The notes below the pieces were generated by a model. The model worked only from the letters and a program-made list of their open reading frames with translations. It had not been told where the DNA came from and made no database searches. Positions 35,903 to 44,829 of a stretch of 64,000 nucleotides of DNA are shown one piece after another (position 1 is the stretch's first letter; every line of letters begins with the position of its first letter). The stretch lies in NCBI GenBank assembly GCA_026391455.1, contig JAPLEH010000038.1, positions 20,368-84,367 on the forward strand, read 5' to 3'. The stretch comes from Bacteroidota bacterium. Lineage in GTDB: Bacteria > Bacteroidota > Bacteroidia > Chitinophagales > Chitinophagaceae. The translations under genes and the position numbers were made by a program.

Positions 35903-36619
35903 ATGAAGCCGGATAATTTTACAGATATTCCCAAAACCTGGGATAATATGAGCATGTATGTTATCCGCAGCAGTATATGGAAAGCGGTGCAGGCATGTGC
36001 GTCTAAATTCAGCGGTCATTTATTGGATGTGGGATGTGGACGAAAACCTTACCGGCAATATTTACTGGAAAACAAATTCATTGAACGCTATTCCGGCCTT
36101 GATATTGAGTCGGCGATCGTATATGAGGAACATGTAAAACCTGAATACACATGGGATGGGGTAACGATGCCGTTTGCGGATAACAGTTTTGATACCCTTA
36201 TGGCCACCGAAGTGCTGGAGCATTGTCCGGATCCGCATGTTACGATCCTTGAAATGAAAAGAGTGCTGAAACCAGGAGGTCTATTATTTTTCACCGTGCC
36301 TTTTTTATGGAACCTGCATGAAGTACCGCATGATGAATACCGGTACACCCCATTTGCCCTTGAACGGATTTTTAAAGAATGCGGGATGGTGGACATTGAA
36401 ATCAATGCCCACGGTGGTTGGGATATGGCGATGGCACAAATGATAGGCATGTGGGTAACGGCTACACAATTCGGAAAAAAAAGAAAACGTTGGGGTAAAT
36501 TGCTCAATCCGGTAATGAAATGGTTACTAAAAAGAGATGTCAAAAATCATCCTATTAAATTTACAGACGGCATGATGATCAATGGACTTTATGGCCTTGC
36601 TAAAAAGGCAACCAATTAA
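35903..36619 (+). CDS. class I SAM-dependent methyltransferase
   Basis: Protein of 238 residues from the ATG at 35903. SAM motif I is LLDVGCGRKPYRQYL (about 41-55). It is followed by an acidic strand end (YSGLDIES), FADNSFDTLMATEVLEHCPD and LKPGGLLFFTVPFLWNLHE (motif III). This is the Methyltransf_11 type common beside glycan genes. The frame stays open upstream into the CDGSH gene, with an ATG at 35789 that would overlap it by 26 nt. The intervening residues (RPNCSEYEKCCNYT) look protein-like, so the longer form (276 residues) is possible. A 22-codon frame at 35838-35906 ends ATGA at this start. Confidence 0.88.
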   Translation: MKPDNFTDIPKTWDNMSMYVIRSSIWKAVQACASKFSGHLLDVGCGRKPYRQYLLENKFIERYSGLDIESAIVYEEHVKPEYTWDGVTMPFADNSFDTLMATEVLEHCPDPHVTILEMKRVLKPGGLLFFTVPFLWNLHEVPHDEYRYTPFALERIFKECGMVDIEINAHGGWDMAMAQMIGMWVTATQFGKKRKRWGKLLNPVMKWLLKRDVKNHPIKFTDGMMINGLYGLAKKATN

Positions 36620-36738
36620 ACGGCTGGCATTTATTATTCGGGAAATGGCCCAAACTCAGGAATAAATTTTACAGGATAAATATTGTTACCTAAACAGTAA
36701 CTTAGCTTTACCAAAAAAATCATTTTAACATACGACGC

Positions 36739-37698
36739 ATGTCTTTAATCTGGATATATCTTAAAATACATAAAAAATGGAAACCTGCGTATAGAAGGTC
36801 GCTGGTGAAATTGCGGGAAAAAGTTGCTGACCCTCAAAAAAGGGAATTGCTGAATAAGTGGTACAACAAAATGACCATACGGGAAAAATCACTTTTTCAT
36901 CGTTTGTACGCAAGGTTATTTCAGGATATATCCTATTCCATTCAGGAAGGAACATGGTCGGTGGATTTTGCAGGAAAAACGGTTCGTTTACCTCTGCGCA
37001 ACAGTAATCTTTGGTTAGACTGGGATCTGGCCCTGGCAATTGGCGGTCATGACGCAGAAGTGAAAATGACATATGAGAACTTTATCCGTTCCGGTTCGGT
37101 GAAAACTTTTTTTGATATCGGCACCAATTATGGCACACATAGCCTTTTATTTCTGTCGCACCATATCGATACCATTTCTTTTGAGCCGATTGCGGCATTA
37201 AAAAAAGACTTTGATAATCTGTGCAGCCTGAATCAGCTAAAAGGGAATTTGCAAAATATGGCTGTCGGTGAAAAAAGCGGGACGGCTACCTTACTTATTC
37301 CGTTAAACGAAACCTGGGATGCGACCATTTCCGAAAATGGGGCAGAAATTTTAAAAGACAGAAAACAGGTTGAAAAAGTGGAAGTTCCTGTTATTACGAT
37401 TGATGAATTTGTTTCTAAAAACAATAAAATTCCTGAGCTGATAAAAATTGATACCGAAGGAAATGAAATACATGTATTGCGGGGTGGTATAAATACGATA
37501 AAAGAACACAAACCAGCGATTATTTTTGAAACCAACAAATTTCCCGAACGCCAGACGTTGTGGGATTTTTTTAAAGCGAATAATTATATCATTCAGGACC
37601 TGCCCTATACCCCCGGACAACCAGTAAAAAACTTTACGATTGATCAATTCCTGAAAAAAGGCTCAACGAATTATATAGCGGTACCTGCTGTACAATAA
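36739..37698 (+). CDS. FkbM-family methyltransferase
   Basis: Protein of 319 residues. The SAM-binding motif is TFFDIGTNYGTHSLLFLS (about 117-134). It is followed by ISFEPIAALKKDFDNLC, the NMAVGEKSGTATLLIPLNE block and LIKIDTEGNEIHVLRGG (about 232-250), which define FkbM methyltransferases. These usually O-methylate sugars or small molecules. The N-terminal ~110 residues are extra. Base composition is more AT-rich than upstream genes, as is the next gene, so both may have been gained. Neighbours are glycosyltransferases, hence methylation of a surface glycan is inferred. Confidence 0.9.
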   Translation: MSLIWIYLKIHKKWKPAYRRSLVKLREKVADPQKRELLNKWYNKMTIREKSLFHRLYARLFQDISYSIQEGTWSVDFAGKTVRLPLRNSNLWLDWDLALAIGGHDAEVKMTYENFIRSGSVKTFFDIGTNYGTHSLLFLSHHIDTISFEPIAALKKDFDNLCSLNQLKGNLQNMAVGEKSGTATLLIPLNETWDATISENGAEILKDRKQVEKVEVPVITIDEFVSKNNKIPELIKIDTEGNEIHVLRGGINTIKEHKPAIIFETNKFPERQTLWDFFKANNYIIQDLPYTPGQPVKNFTIDQFLKKGSTNYIAVPAVQ

Positions 37699-37728
37699 TA
37701 ACTGGCAGGCTAAGACTACGGGTAAAAA

Positions 37729-38700
37729 TTACTTTCTGGAGAACAGTCGCTTCCAAAACGATCGCTTTCCCGCCTCTTTTTTATACGTGTATGGGTAAGG
37801 CAATGCTTTTATTTTTTCATAGTCTTCATCCATCACCGATTTTCTGTAGATATCAAAAATTGGTTTCAACTGAGGGAAATGAGTAAATGTCAGAAAGGGG
37901 TGTTCAAATTCCACCATTTTTTCAGGTGTTTCCGGCTTATATTTTGAATAATGAAATAATACAAGCGGCTCACCGTTTACAAAATATTCCCCGTCTTTTA
38001 CGGTTATGTTTCGCTCAATCAGGTTCCAAAAACCTACATTGTAGCCCGGCTTTTTGTTTACATAAATATCATCGAAATATGAATGTACCAGATTAAGCCA
38101 TAGCTGATCAGTAAAAAGGTGTTCATCCGGTTTACTGTAAGCCATGGTAGTCAGCAAGTTTTTCCACCACTCAAGAAAGGCAAATGCTTCCTCTTTTCGT
38201 TGCAATTCAAAATAACCAGCGTTATAAACCCCGTAACGGTTTAACGAAATGATACTGTAGTTTACTTCGCCGGGCAGGTAGCCAATATGTGTGGTACGAT
38301 GGACACTGATCGTAATAGCAGATTCAGAAAGCTTGGGAAAAGCTCCAAAAACATGCATATCGCCATCGAGATAAATAAGACGTTCAATATGCGGGTGCTG
38401 TAAAAATAGCTGGTGAGCAAAAAATGGCTTCAGCGCACAGCTCAGTTCAAAGGGATTGTATCGCTCCGTCATTCCGGCAATACAGGAGTCGGGCAGATCT
38501 GCAGAGAAAAGAACATTTGCTTTATTTTCAGCAGGATAAGTATTGCTGCTCCCGATCACACCTATATAAAAAGACTTATCCGGGTTGTGTTGCAAAAATG
38601 ATTTGCGGACAGACCAGGCGAATGACAGATAATTGGGAGAAACAACTGTAAAAGCAGCAGTAATCACGTTAATGGAGTCAGAATGGTTTGTACTGTTCAT
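37729..38700 (-). CDS. glycosyltransferase, GT8-like nucleotide-sugar transferase
   Basis: Protein of 323 residues. The N terminus VITAAFTVVSPNYLSFAWSV is followed by ERLIYLDGDMHVFGAFPKL (about 108-126), whose DGD is the metal-binding DxD of retaining GT8-like folds. Later SLNRYGVYNAGYFELQR (N-AGYF) and HEHLFTDQLWLN-like residues (DEHLFTDQLWLNLV) match the same fold. Acceptor and sugar are unknown. It is convergent with the FkbM gene and lies in the glycan region. Confidence 0.85.
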   Translation of the reverse strand: MNSTNHSDSINVITAAFTVVSPNYLSFAWSVRKSFLQHNPDKSFYIGVIGSSNTYPAENKANVLFSADLPDSCIAGMTERYNPFELSCALKPFFAHQLFLQHPHIERLIYLDGDMHVFGAFPKLSESAITISVHRTTHIGYLPGEVNYSIISLNRYGVYNAGYFELQRKEEAFAFLEWWKNLLTTMAYSKPDEHLFTDQLWLNLVHSYFDDIYVNKKPGYNVGFWNLIERNITVKDGEYFVNGEPLVLFHYSKYKPETPEKMVEFEHPFLTFTHFPQLKPIFDIYRKSVMDEDYEKIKALPYPYTYKKEAGKRSFWKRLFSRK

Positions 38701-39220
38701 GTAAACAGGTTCATCTTTTATTTTGTGGCAGAATGCATAAAAGGTGAAATTAACAAAAAATCGGTTGCCAATTTACTCCATGTCCTACAGTGTTTTCACT
38801 GTATACAGTAGAATGCATTTGTGGCAGAAAATTTCTTGAAAATAGCTCCCGTAAGAAATCAACTATCGGTTTACTCCAAAAAAGAATGCGAAGACTTAAG
38901 TATATCTGCTATCCGTTTCAACAACCCTCTTCGGACGAAGGCCCGGGTATAAAGAGTAAAAATGTTTTGTAATAAAATAGCTTTTTAAAAGTTGTATCAG
39001 ATAGTTTGACCAATGCCCCCAACGTCTTTAACTCCACGTTTTCAGCCTTAGCGCAATGTGCCATTAGCATATCATAACTGTTCATCAGCGATTGACTTGA
39101 ACTTAGAAAATTTTCGAATGTTAATGGTAGTAATACGGTAACCATCCCCTTTCAAATAAATATTTATAGCCGTACCTTGTATCCGGGCAATCGGGTTAAA
39201 AATACCCCTACTTTTACTGT
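38701..39220. other. 520-nt intergenic gap with a compound palindrome
   Basis: No supported gene. TACAGTG-TTTT-CACTGTA (38786-38803) is directly overlapped by the perfect palindrome ACTGTATACAGT (38798-38809). Three CTGTA/TACAG half-sites are thus packed in 24 nt between divergent genes, which could be an operator. A 75-codon minus frame at 38918-39145 has no recognised family. TACTTTTA just before the T9SS gene is a poor -7 match. Confidence 0.45.
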
Positions 39221-41086
39221 ATGCGTTTTAGATGGATATTATGGGTTTTATGTTTCTTCTGTATACCTGTTTTTTCAGGGGCACAAACCAATATCAGTGG
39301 TGTGGTAAACAGTTATTACCAGGTAGTGGAAGTTATTCCTGTTAAAGCCTGTATCCGGGTGAGCAATATAACCGGCCTGCTCCCAAATAAACGGGTCTTG
39401 CTGGTACAAATGAAAGGTGCTTCTTTTCTTACCACCAACTCCACTGCATTTGGCGATACTACATCTACCAATGAAGCCGGTTTCTATGAAGCAGGAACGA
39501 TCTGCGCCATCAATGGTGATTCTGTTTTTTTGTTTCACAACCTGTTGCATTCATATACTCCCTCTATTGGTAAAGTACAATTGGTGGCCTTTGCAGAATA
39601 CACATCCGCGAACGTAACAGATACATTAAAAGCAACTGCCTGGAACAACGGCACCGGCACTGGTGGTGTGATCGCACTCTTTGCTGACCTGGATATTACA
39701 CTCAATGCCCCGATATATGCCGATGCAGCCGGATTCAACGGAGGATCGGTGGTGGTGAGCAATACTACTTGTTTCAATGCACCCCTGGCAGCCACCAACT
39801 ATGCCTATGCCGGAGCGAACACTGCTCCGCAGAACGGGGCATACAAAGGCGATGGCATTGCCGATATTGCCGCCTCACAAAATGGGGGACGAGGCCCGCT
39901 GATTAATGGCGGGGGTGGTGGCAATAACCATAATAACAGCGGTGGTGGCGGTGCTAATTTATCGGCAGGTGGTGCAGGAGGAGGAAATTCCAGTACTGCC
40001 GGATGTACTACCACATTAAAAGGCTTAGGAGGAAAACCATTAAAAAACTGGGGAGGAGAAAAAATATTCCTGGGTGGCGGTGGCGGTGCGGGACATAATA
40101 ACAATGGTGTGCAGTTGAAAGGTGGTGGCAACGGAGGTGGTATTGTTTTCATTTGGGCAAATAGTATTACAGGTAATAATTACGTGATCAGTGCAAACGG
40201 AGGTGCCGGCGGAAACTCCCAATCAGATGGAGCAGGTGGTGGCGGTGCGGGTGGCACGATCATACTGGCTGTAAACACCTACAATGGAGGTGTTACTGTG
40301 GAAGCCAATGGCGGCAAAGGTGGTGATTCCGATGATGGTGGAAATATTGGCAGGTGCTTTGGTGGCGGTGGTGGTGGCAGCGGTGGTGCCGTTTATTTTA
40401 CGGGTGCTTTACCGCCGGTAACGGTTACAACCAATGGCGGTGCTGCCGGTATCGAAACGGGTCGTGACCCTGGTTGCGCTGCGATACAGGCGGCAACAGC
40501 AGGAACAACGGGCGCTATCATCACCAACTATACTTTTTCCCGATCCACAGCCAATGCCGGTTATTGTGCATTATTGTTACCTTCAAAACTAATCGCCTTT
40601 AATTGCTTACCCTACCAGGATCAGGTATTGTTGAAATGGGAAATACTTAACCCGGAACTGGTTGCATATTTTACAGTGGAGAAAAGTGAAAACGGTACCG
40701 ATTGGCAGCGCCTTTTTGATCTGACGGCAGTGAACAACCAGGAAGCCTATTCATCAATGGATCGGACTGCAATTGCCGGAAAAACCTACTACCGGTTGCG
40801 CATAACCGAAAAAAGCGGATATATCTACTACTCTCCTGTCAGGCAATTACTGATATCTTCAGCGGAACAGGGTTTCAGTATCTGGCCCAACCCGGCTTCG
40901 CGCCTGCTTCGGCTTTCTCGGAATACAATAGGCAGTGCAATAGTGAAGATCGCTGATGGAAATGGAAAATTAGTTTATCATACAACGGTGGTTGGCAGAC
41001 TTACCGAATTAACGCTTCCGGTTCTCGCACCGGGTATATACTTTATACAGGTGAATGGATCTGTTCAAAAATTACTGATCCGTTAA
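39221..41086 (+). CDS. glycine-rich T9SS cargo protein (type A sorting domain)
   Basis: Exported protein of 621 residues. The signal peptide is about 1-21 (ends FSGAQ). Residues about 22-215 are a beta-rich region. Residues about 218-395 are very rich in Gly and Asn, with runs such as GGGGGNNHNN and GGGGGGSGG. A fibronectin-like stretch (about 455-545) includes YFTVEKSENGTDWQRL and TYYRLRITEKSG. The C-terminal type A T9SS signal (about 550-621) reads FSIWPNPASRLLRLS and PGIYFIQVNGSVQKLLIR. It is thus secreted through the type IX system and probably fixed to the cell surface. A structural or adhesive role is inferred. Confidence 0.92.
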   Translation: MRFRWILWVLCFFCIPVFSGAQTNISGVVNSYYQVVEVIPVKACIRVSNITGLLPNKRVLLVQMKGASFLTTNSTAFGDTTSTNEAGFYEAGTICAINGDSVFLFHNLLHSYTPSIGKVQLVAFAEYTSANVTDTLKATAWNNGTGTGGVIALFADLDITLNAPIYADAAGFNGGSVVVSNTTCFNAPLAATNYAYAGANTAPQNGAYKGDGIADIAASQNGGRGPLINGGGGGNNHNNSGGGGANLSAGGAGGGNSSTAGCTTTLKGLGGKPLKNWGGEKIFLGGGGGAGHNNNGVQLKGGGNGGGIVFIWANSITGNNYVISANGGAGGNSQSDGAGGGGAGGTIILAVNTYNGGVTVEANGGKGGDSDDGGNIGRCFGGGGGGSGGAVYFTGALPPVTVTTNGGAAGIETGRDPGCAAIQAATAGTTGAIITNYTFSRSTANAGYCALLLPSKLIAFNCLPYQDQVLLKWEILNPELVAYFTVEKSENGTDWQRLFDLTAVNNQEAYSSMDRTAIAGKTYYRLRITEKSGYIYYSPVRQLLISSAEQGFSIWPNPASRLLRLSRNTIGSAIVKIADGNGKLVYHTTVVGRLTELTLPVLAPGIYFIQVNGSVQKLLIR

Positions 41087-41296
41087 GTTCTTATTATTCT
41101 TCCACCAGCGGTAGCCGATATAACCTACAATGGCAAAGGGGGCAAATGCCAGATAGAGAATACCACTGTTCATTCCTTTGGCGGGCTTTTCACCCAATTG
41201 CTGAGCCGTTTTGGTACAAATGGAGCATTGTGAAAAAGATGGACTTGCAGTGAGCAGGCCAGCCATCAGAAACAGTGCCAGTATCCTACGCTTCAT
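41072..41296 (-). CDS. small membrane protein with a Cys pair
   Basis: Protein of 74 residues. A signal or first membrane segment is at about 5-18, then SQCSICTKTAQQLGEKPAKG and a second membrane segment (about 45-62, LYLAFAPFAIVGYIGYRWW). The CxxC could bind metal or be redox-active. Its 3' end overlaps the convergent T9SS gene by 15 nt. TAACTTTG at 41320-41313 is a possible -7 element. No named family was recognised, but the composition is clearly that of a real protein. Confidence 0.75.
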   Translation of the reverse strand: MKRRILALFLMAGLLTASPSFSQCSICTKTAQQLGEKPAKGMNSGILYLAFAPFAIVGYIGYRWWKNNKNLTDQ

Positions 41297-41514
41297 GTTC
41301 GGTAATTTTTTGCAAAGTTACGGTCGCATTGGAAAAGGCGGGTATTTTGTTAAAAATACCAGTAAAATACTCTTTCCCGTACTTTGTAAGATGCTGATAA
41401 CAAAATAGTTAAGTATGGTAGTTGGTTAATTAAACAATATTCGCAATACTCTTGTTATACCCCAATATTTGTCAGACTGAGACGAATAATTTTATTTCAC
41501 AATCTACCTGTTGC

Positions 41515-42200
41515 TTATTTTGCGAATCGTTTCAACCCAGAAATTAATTGTTCCGATTGTTGAGTGCTGAATGTCGGCTCCAGATGGGCCATAACCCATT
41601 CTTCCAGATATTTATTATTTAAAAGAGTTGTGAATGAATCTTCAAGATATTTTTTTAAACCCAAGTCTGCATTATGTATTTCATTCCAAACCTCGCTTCG
41701 ATTAGTTAATACAAAAACTATATCCTCAAAATCTGTACCTGTTCGTCCGTCATTGTTACCCCTGCTGAAAAATGCTTCCATTTTACTGGCAATGAAATAA
41801 GGTGTAGAGAATATATTCACCCGATGCTGAGGGTCTATATTAACTTATACAGCACTTAAAAAACCCTTCTCATACCAAGGATTACTAAAACCAAGGACTC
41901 TGGGATCTGTTGGCATTATATCCACAATAATTCCCTTGTAACGGTACCGGCAAATGACACCGGATTCGATATCATTTGTAAAACCCAATTGCCTGAGGCG
42001 ATCTTCTACAATAGCAAAATTCTGATATGCGACCAGCTGTATTACGACATCGACATCATCTGTAGGCCTAACCTGGTCTCTGAAAACGTTTTCGACATAT
42101 AATGAAACAACCGCCCCACCTGCGAAAACTACTGGTATTTGTAATTTTTAAGTCCATTACTTATTGCTTTAATTCTGGTTATATTTCTTCTATGATTCAT
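41515..42200 (-). pseudogene. broken AbiEii-like nucleotidyltransferase (toxin) gene
   Basis: Two lesions split one reading frame. From ATG 42200 it reads MNHRRNITRIKAIS...LKNYKYQ and stops at TAG (42131-42129). One base added near 42138 restores IPVVFAGGAVVSLYVENVF, then TDDVDVVIQL, the GG...DxD signature of nucleotidyltransferases of the AbiEii/DUF1814 type. The frame then meets TAA at 41847-41845 (after GFLSAV) but continues without a shift as VNIDPQHRVNIFSTPYFIASK to 41515. With one base restored the gene is 229 codons. Its ATG overlaps the end of the AbiEi-like gene. The intact part at 41515-41820 alone lacks the catalytic motif. Confidence 0.85.
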
Positions 42201-42714
42201 TCATTATCATCTTTTCAAGTTCTGGTATCGCTATTTTCTGCTCTCTGGTTTTTCCCACTCTTATCACATCTGTCAATGCCAGTAGTTTATACAATGATTC
42301 ATCTTCTTTTACCGCATCAGTTACCGAATGCACCAGTGGCTCAATCGTTTGCCCTCTCACTTTACCTTCCATACAAGGCCAAACATAGGGCTCACTACTG
42401 ATGATTTTTTTCTTCAGAAAGGGATGAGAATGTGCCGTTGGTATGCCAGTAACCAATGCTCCTGGTTGTTGAGGAAATACATAGCGGATACCATGCTTCA
42501 GAAACTCCATCAGAGATAGCCGCATTAGTTTTTTCTTCCTCCCATCTATGAGACCCGCAAAGCTGCTTCGATGCAGGGATTCAGATACTTCCGACTGGCT
42601 TAAATGAAGGCTCTTGACCAAATCTATCATCTTCCAGCTTTTATCATCCGGAAACGTACTTATTTTCAGGAGTATGACGATATCCTGAGGTCGCATTCCA
42701 TTATGTTTTCTCAT
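42190..42714 (-). CDS. AbiEi-like winged-helix antitoxin/repressor
   Basis: Protein of 174 residues from ATG 42714 (MRKHNGMRPQDIVILLKIST). An upstream ATG at 42741 lies inside the palindrome and would add 9 residues. The N-terminal winged helix (about 1-70) includes KMIDLVKSLHLSQSEVSESLHRSSFAGL. The C-terminal part has a positional resemblance to AbiEi antitoxins of type IV systems (VFPQQPGALVTGIPTAHS). Such proteins repress their own operon and neutralise the toxin without binding it. It is followed, with overlapping ATG and stop, by the broken nucleotidyltransferase gene. The antitoxin gene itself appears intact. Confidence 0.78.
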   Translation of the reverse strand: MRKHNGMRPQDIVILLKISTFPDDKSWKMIDLVKSLHLSQSEVSESLHRSSFAGLIDGRKKKLMRLSLMEFLKHGIRYVFPQQPGALVTGIPTAHSHPFLKKKIISSEPYVWPCMEGKVRGQTIEPLVHSVTDAVKEDESLYKLLALTDVIRVGKTREQKIAIPELEKMIMNES

Positions 42715-42730
42715 AAAGTGAAGATATGAT

Positions 42731-42767
42731 AAATTTCGCATATCGCAAATTGCGATATGCGAAATTT
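42731..42767. promoter_or_regulatory. probable operator: perfect 18-bp inverted repeat
   Basis: Arms AAATTTCGCATATCGCAA and TTGCGATATGCGAAATTT are exact complements with a single A between (42749). It lies 17 nt before ATG 42714 of the AbiEi-like gene and contains nested TATCGCAA/TTGCGATA half-sites. AbiEi antitoxins are known to bind inverted repeats in their own promoters, so this is the expected place and form of its operator. Confidence 0.75.
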
Positions 42768-42833
42768 TGTGAAATTCCCTGTCAATCGCCCTCCTCTGTT
42801 CAGTAAATATGTTGTATCCGATGGTCCCGGTAT

Positions 42834-43973
42834 TTATTTCACCACCAGCCTTCTTGCAATAGCTGCAAACATATCACCCCATTTGTCCCAATTAAGGTTG
42901 TCTTCGAAATATTGACGGCTGGAATAACGGAGTCGATTTAATAATTCCCTGTCATTGTATAATCGGTCGATGACAGCAGCATAGGCATCTGCTTTTGCAG
43001 TCAGTGGGAGCGTAAACCCGTTTACTTCATTTTTTACATAAGTCGTTACACCCCCGGTGTCGGTACTGAGTGATGGAATGCCATATGCGGATGCTTCACT
43101 GAATACAATGCCGGCACATTCTGCACGGGTGGGCAAAAACAACAATGCCGTTTCAGTAAACAACTGTTGCAATTGCCGGAATTCATCTTCCTTATTTTTA
43201 TTCAAATAGGGTATTACGGTGATGCGCGGATCCTGACTGGTATCCACTGGCGGCACACAACCGATGATATGCAAGTGTATATCCAATCCTTTTTGTTCGA
43301 GTTGGTGAAAGGCTTCCAAAACGATATCACCTCCCTTTCTATCCCACTCCACCCCCAGGAATAATATCCGGAATGTGCCGGATGGATAAGGTTTGATCTC
43401 ATCAGCATCGGGCACTGTATCCAGGTTGGGCCCGCAGGCAGCCACTGTTACCCGATGCGGATCAATACCATAATCCTTTATTGCGGATTGACCACACCAG
43501 TCAGATGCGAGCAGGCAATGTGCTGCTTTTTCAAAACATTTCTTATCCAGTGCTATTCCCTGCCTTACATTGTACCCGGCCAGGTTACTGAAGGAGGAAT
43601 AATATCCCTGCAATTGCTGAAAAGTGGCATCCGTCATATACACCACAGGTATATCTGTTTTCAGATACGCCCCCAGTTGAGATGATGCGGGAATGAATAA
43701 GATATCTACGGGACGTTTCTTCAGTTCTTTTGTCAATTGCCGGCTCAGGTTTCGTGCATATGCATCGAGAAATTCAGTAGCGGTCATCTTCTTAAACCAG
43801 CGCCGGTTTATACTCTTCTGTGTGGTGAGCCATTCCTGCAACAATTTAGGAATACGGAATTGAAATATTTCCACTTCGCCGAATCGTTTCAGTTGCTGAT
43901 AAGTATAATAGCAAGTTCCCGACCATGATCGTTTATCCAGCGGATCCCATCTTGAAGCAAAACCAATTTTCAT
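42834..43973 (-). CDS. family 4 glycosyltransferase
   Basis: Retaining GT-B transferase of 379 residues. The N-terminal part starts MKIGFASRWDPLDKRSWSGT. The C-terminal nucleotide-sugar domain shows TFRILFLGVEWDRKGGDIVL (about 185-204) and the E-x7-E site in PTRAECAGIVFSEASAYGIP (about 294-313), followed by STDTGGVTTYV. It is the last gene of a three-gene run (44830, 43982, 42834) with 8-nt gaps, certainly one operon. It probably builds a surface polysaccharide or LPS part. Confidence 0.92.
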   Translation of the reverse strand: MKIGFASRWDPLDKRSWSGTCYYTYQQLKRFGEVEIFQFRIPKLLQEWLTTQKSINRRWFKKMTATEFLDAYARNLSRQLTKELKKRPVDILFIPASSQLGAYLKTDIPVVYMTDATFQQLQGYYSSFSNLAGYNVRQGIALDKKCFEKAAHCLLASDWCGQSAIKDYGIDPHRVTVAACGPNLDTVPDADEIKPYPSGTFRILFLGVEWDRKGGDIVLEAFHQLEQKGLDIHLHIIGCVPPVDTSQDPRITVIPYLNKNKEDEFRQLQQLFTETALLFLPTRAECAGIVFSEASAYGIPSLSTDTGGVTTYVKNEVNGFTLPLTAKADAYAAVIDRLYNDRELLNRLRYSSRQYFEDNLNWDKWGDMFAAIARRLVVK

Positions 43974-43981
43974 AACGTTTT

Positions 43982-44821
43982 TTATAAATAACGGCGTGCG
44001 ATCAGGTTATAGGTAGTGTCTTCTTTTTGTATTTGTTCAGGCGTTAGTTTAGACAAATAATCGTTCCAGGAAAAAGATTCCCATACATGGTGGAGGTATG
44101 CCTCCGGAAAATCGGTTACGCTTTCAAACATGGAAGCCAGTCCTGCTTTATCATACAATGGATAATGAAAGGCATAAGGACTCAGTCGTGTAATATGCTC
44201 CGGGTATTGAATGGCCAATTGCTGCGGTACGAGCACAGAATGTTCGTTCCAATATTTATCACGCCCCTTTGAGCGAAAATTGTGGTAGGCATCCAGCCAT
44301 TTACTTACAAAAAAACTATTGGGTTCTGATAGCAGCACCGCATTACACAGCCCGGTGGATTGTTCCCTATTTTTCTTCGTCAAACCCAATGTCGTTTTGA
44401 GCGAATGCTTGATCCGCTGACGAATATTTTTGGGAACATAAGCCGGTTTCAATTCCTGGCCGATTGCAAAGGAACAGTTGAGCAACCCAGTCATCGGCTT
44501 CACGCTGATAGTATCCAGATCGAGGTAGATGCCGCCGGTTTCCTGCAAGGCACGAAGGCGTACGATATCTGCTTTATGTGCCACATGATGCAGCGTATTG
44601 CCCAGTATATGTTCCGGAGCGGTGATCGGGTTCAGCGTAAGCAAGGGCTTGGCTTTTTCCCACCATTCGCCAGATGGTTCGTACTGGTAATGAAAGATCG
44701 CAGCGGATGGCTGATTCAATTCCACGGCTGATTTTACCGACAGGTAATGCGCCAGTGAAAACGGTTTGCCCCCGAAATCGGGTGCCATACCAAATATGAA
44801 ATGGAAAATATTAGGAACCAT
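43982..44821 (-). CDS. glycosyltransferase with DXD motif (GT32-like)
   Basis: Protein of 279 residues. It starts MVPNIFHFIFGMAPDFGGKP. The motif HKADIVRLRALQETGGIYLD (about 82-101) continues into LDTISVKP and is the hallmark of GT32/TcdA-like sugar transferases (Gly_transf_sug). NAVLLSEPNSFFVSKWLDAY and the late HHVWESFSWNDYL agree. It is the middle gene of the three-gene operon. Sugar and acceptor are not deducible. Confidence 0.9.
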   Translation of the reverse strand: MVPNIFHFIFGMAPDFGGKPFSLAHYLSVKSAVELNQPSAAIFHYQYEPSGEWWEKAKPLLTLNPITAPEHILGNTLHHVAHKADIVRLRALQETGGIYLDLDTISVKPMTGLLNCSFAIGQELKPAYVPKNIRQRIKHSLKTTLGLTKKNREQSTGLCNAVLLSEPNSFFVSKWLDAYHNFRSKGRDKYWNEHSVLVPQQLAIQYPEHITRLSPYAFHYPLYDKAGLASMFESVTDFPEAYLHHVWESFSWNDYLSKLTPEQIQKEDTTYNLIARRYL

Positions 44822-44829
44822 CTGCTCTT

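Noticed and set aside
38918..39145. 75-codon minus-strand open frame in the 520-nt gap
   Set aside because: Composition is not clearly protein-like, no recognised domain and no promoter.
39805..40152. Proline-rich minus-strand open frame
   Set aside because: It is the antisense of the glycine-rich coding region (GGN codons give CC-rich complement).
41515..41820. Separate 101-residue gene starting at GTG
   Set aside because: It is the in-frame continuation of the broken nucleotidyltransferase after a nonsense codon, not an independent gene.
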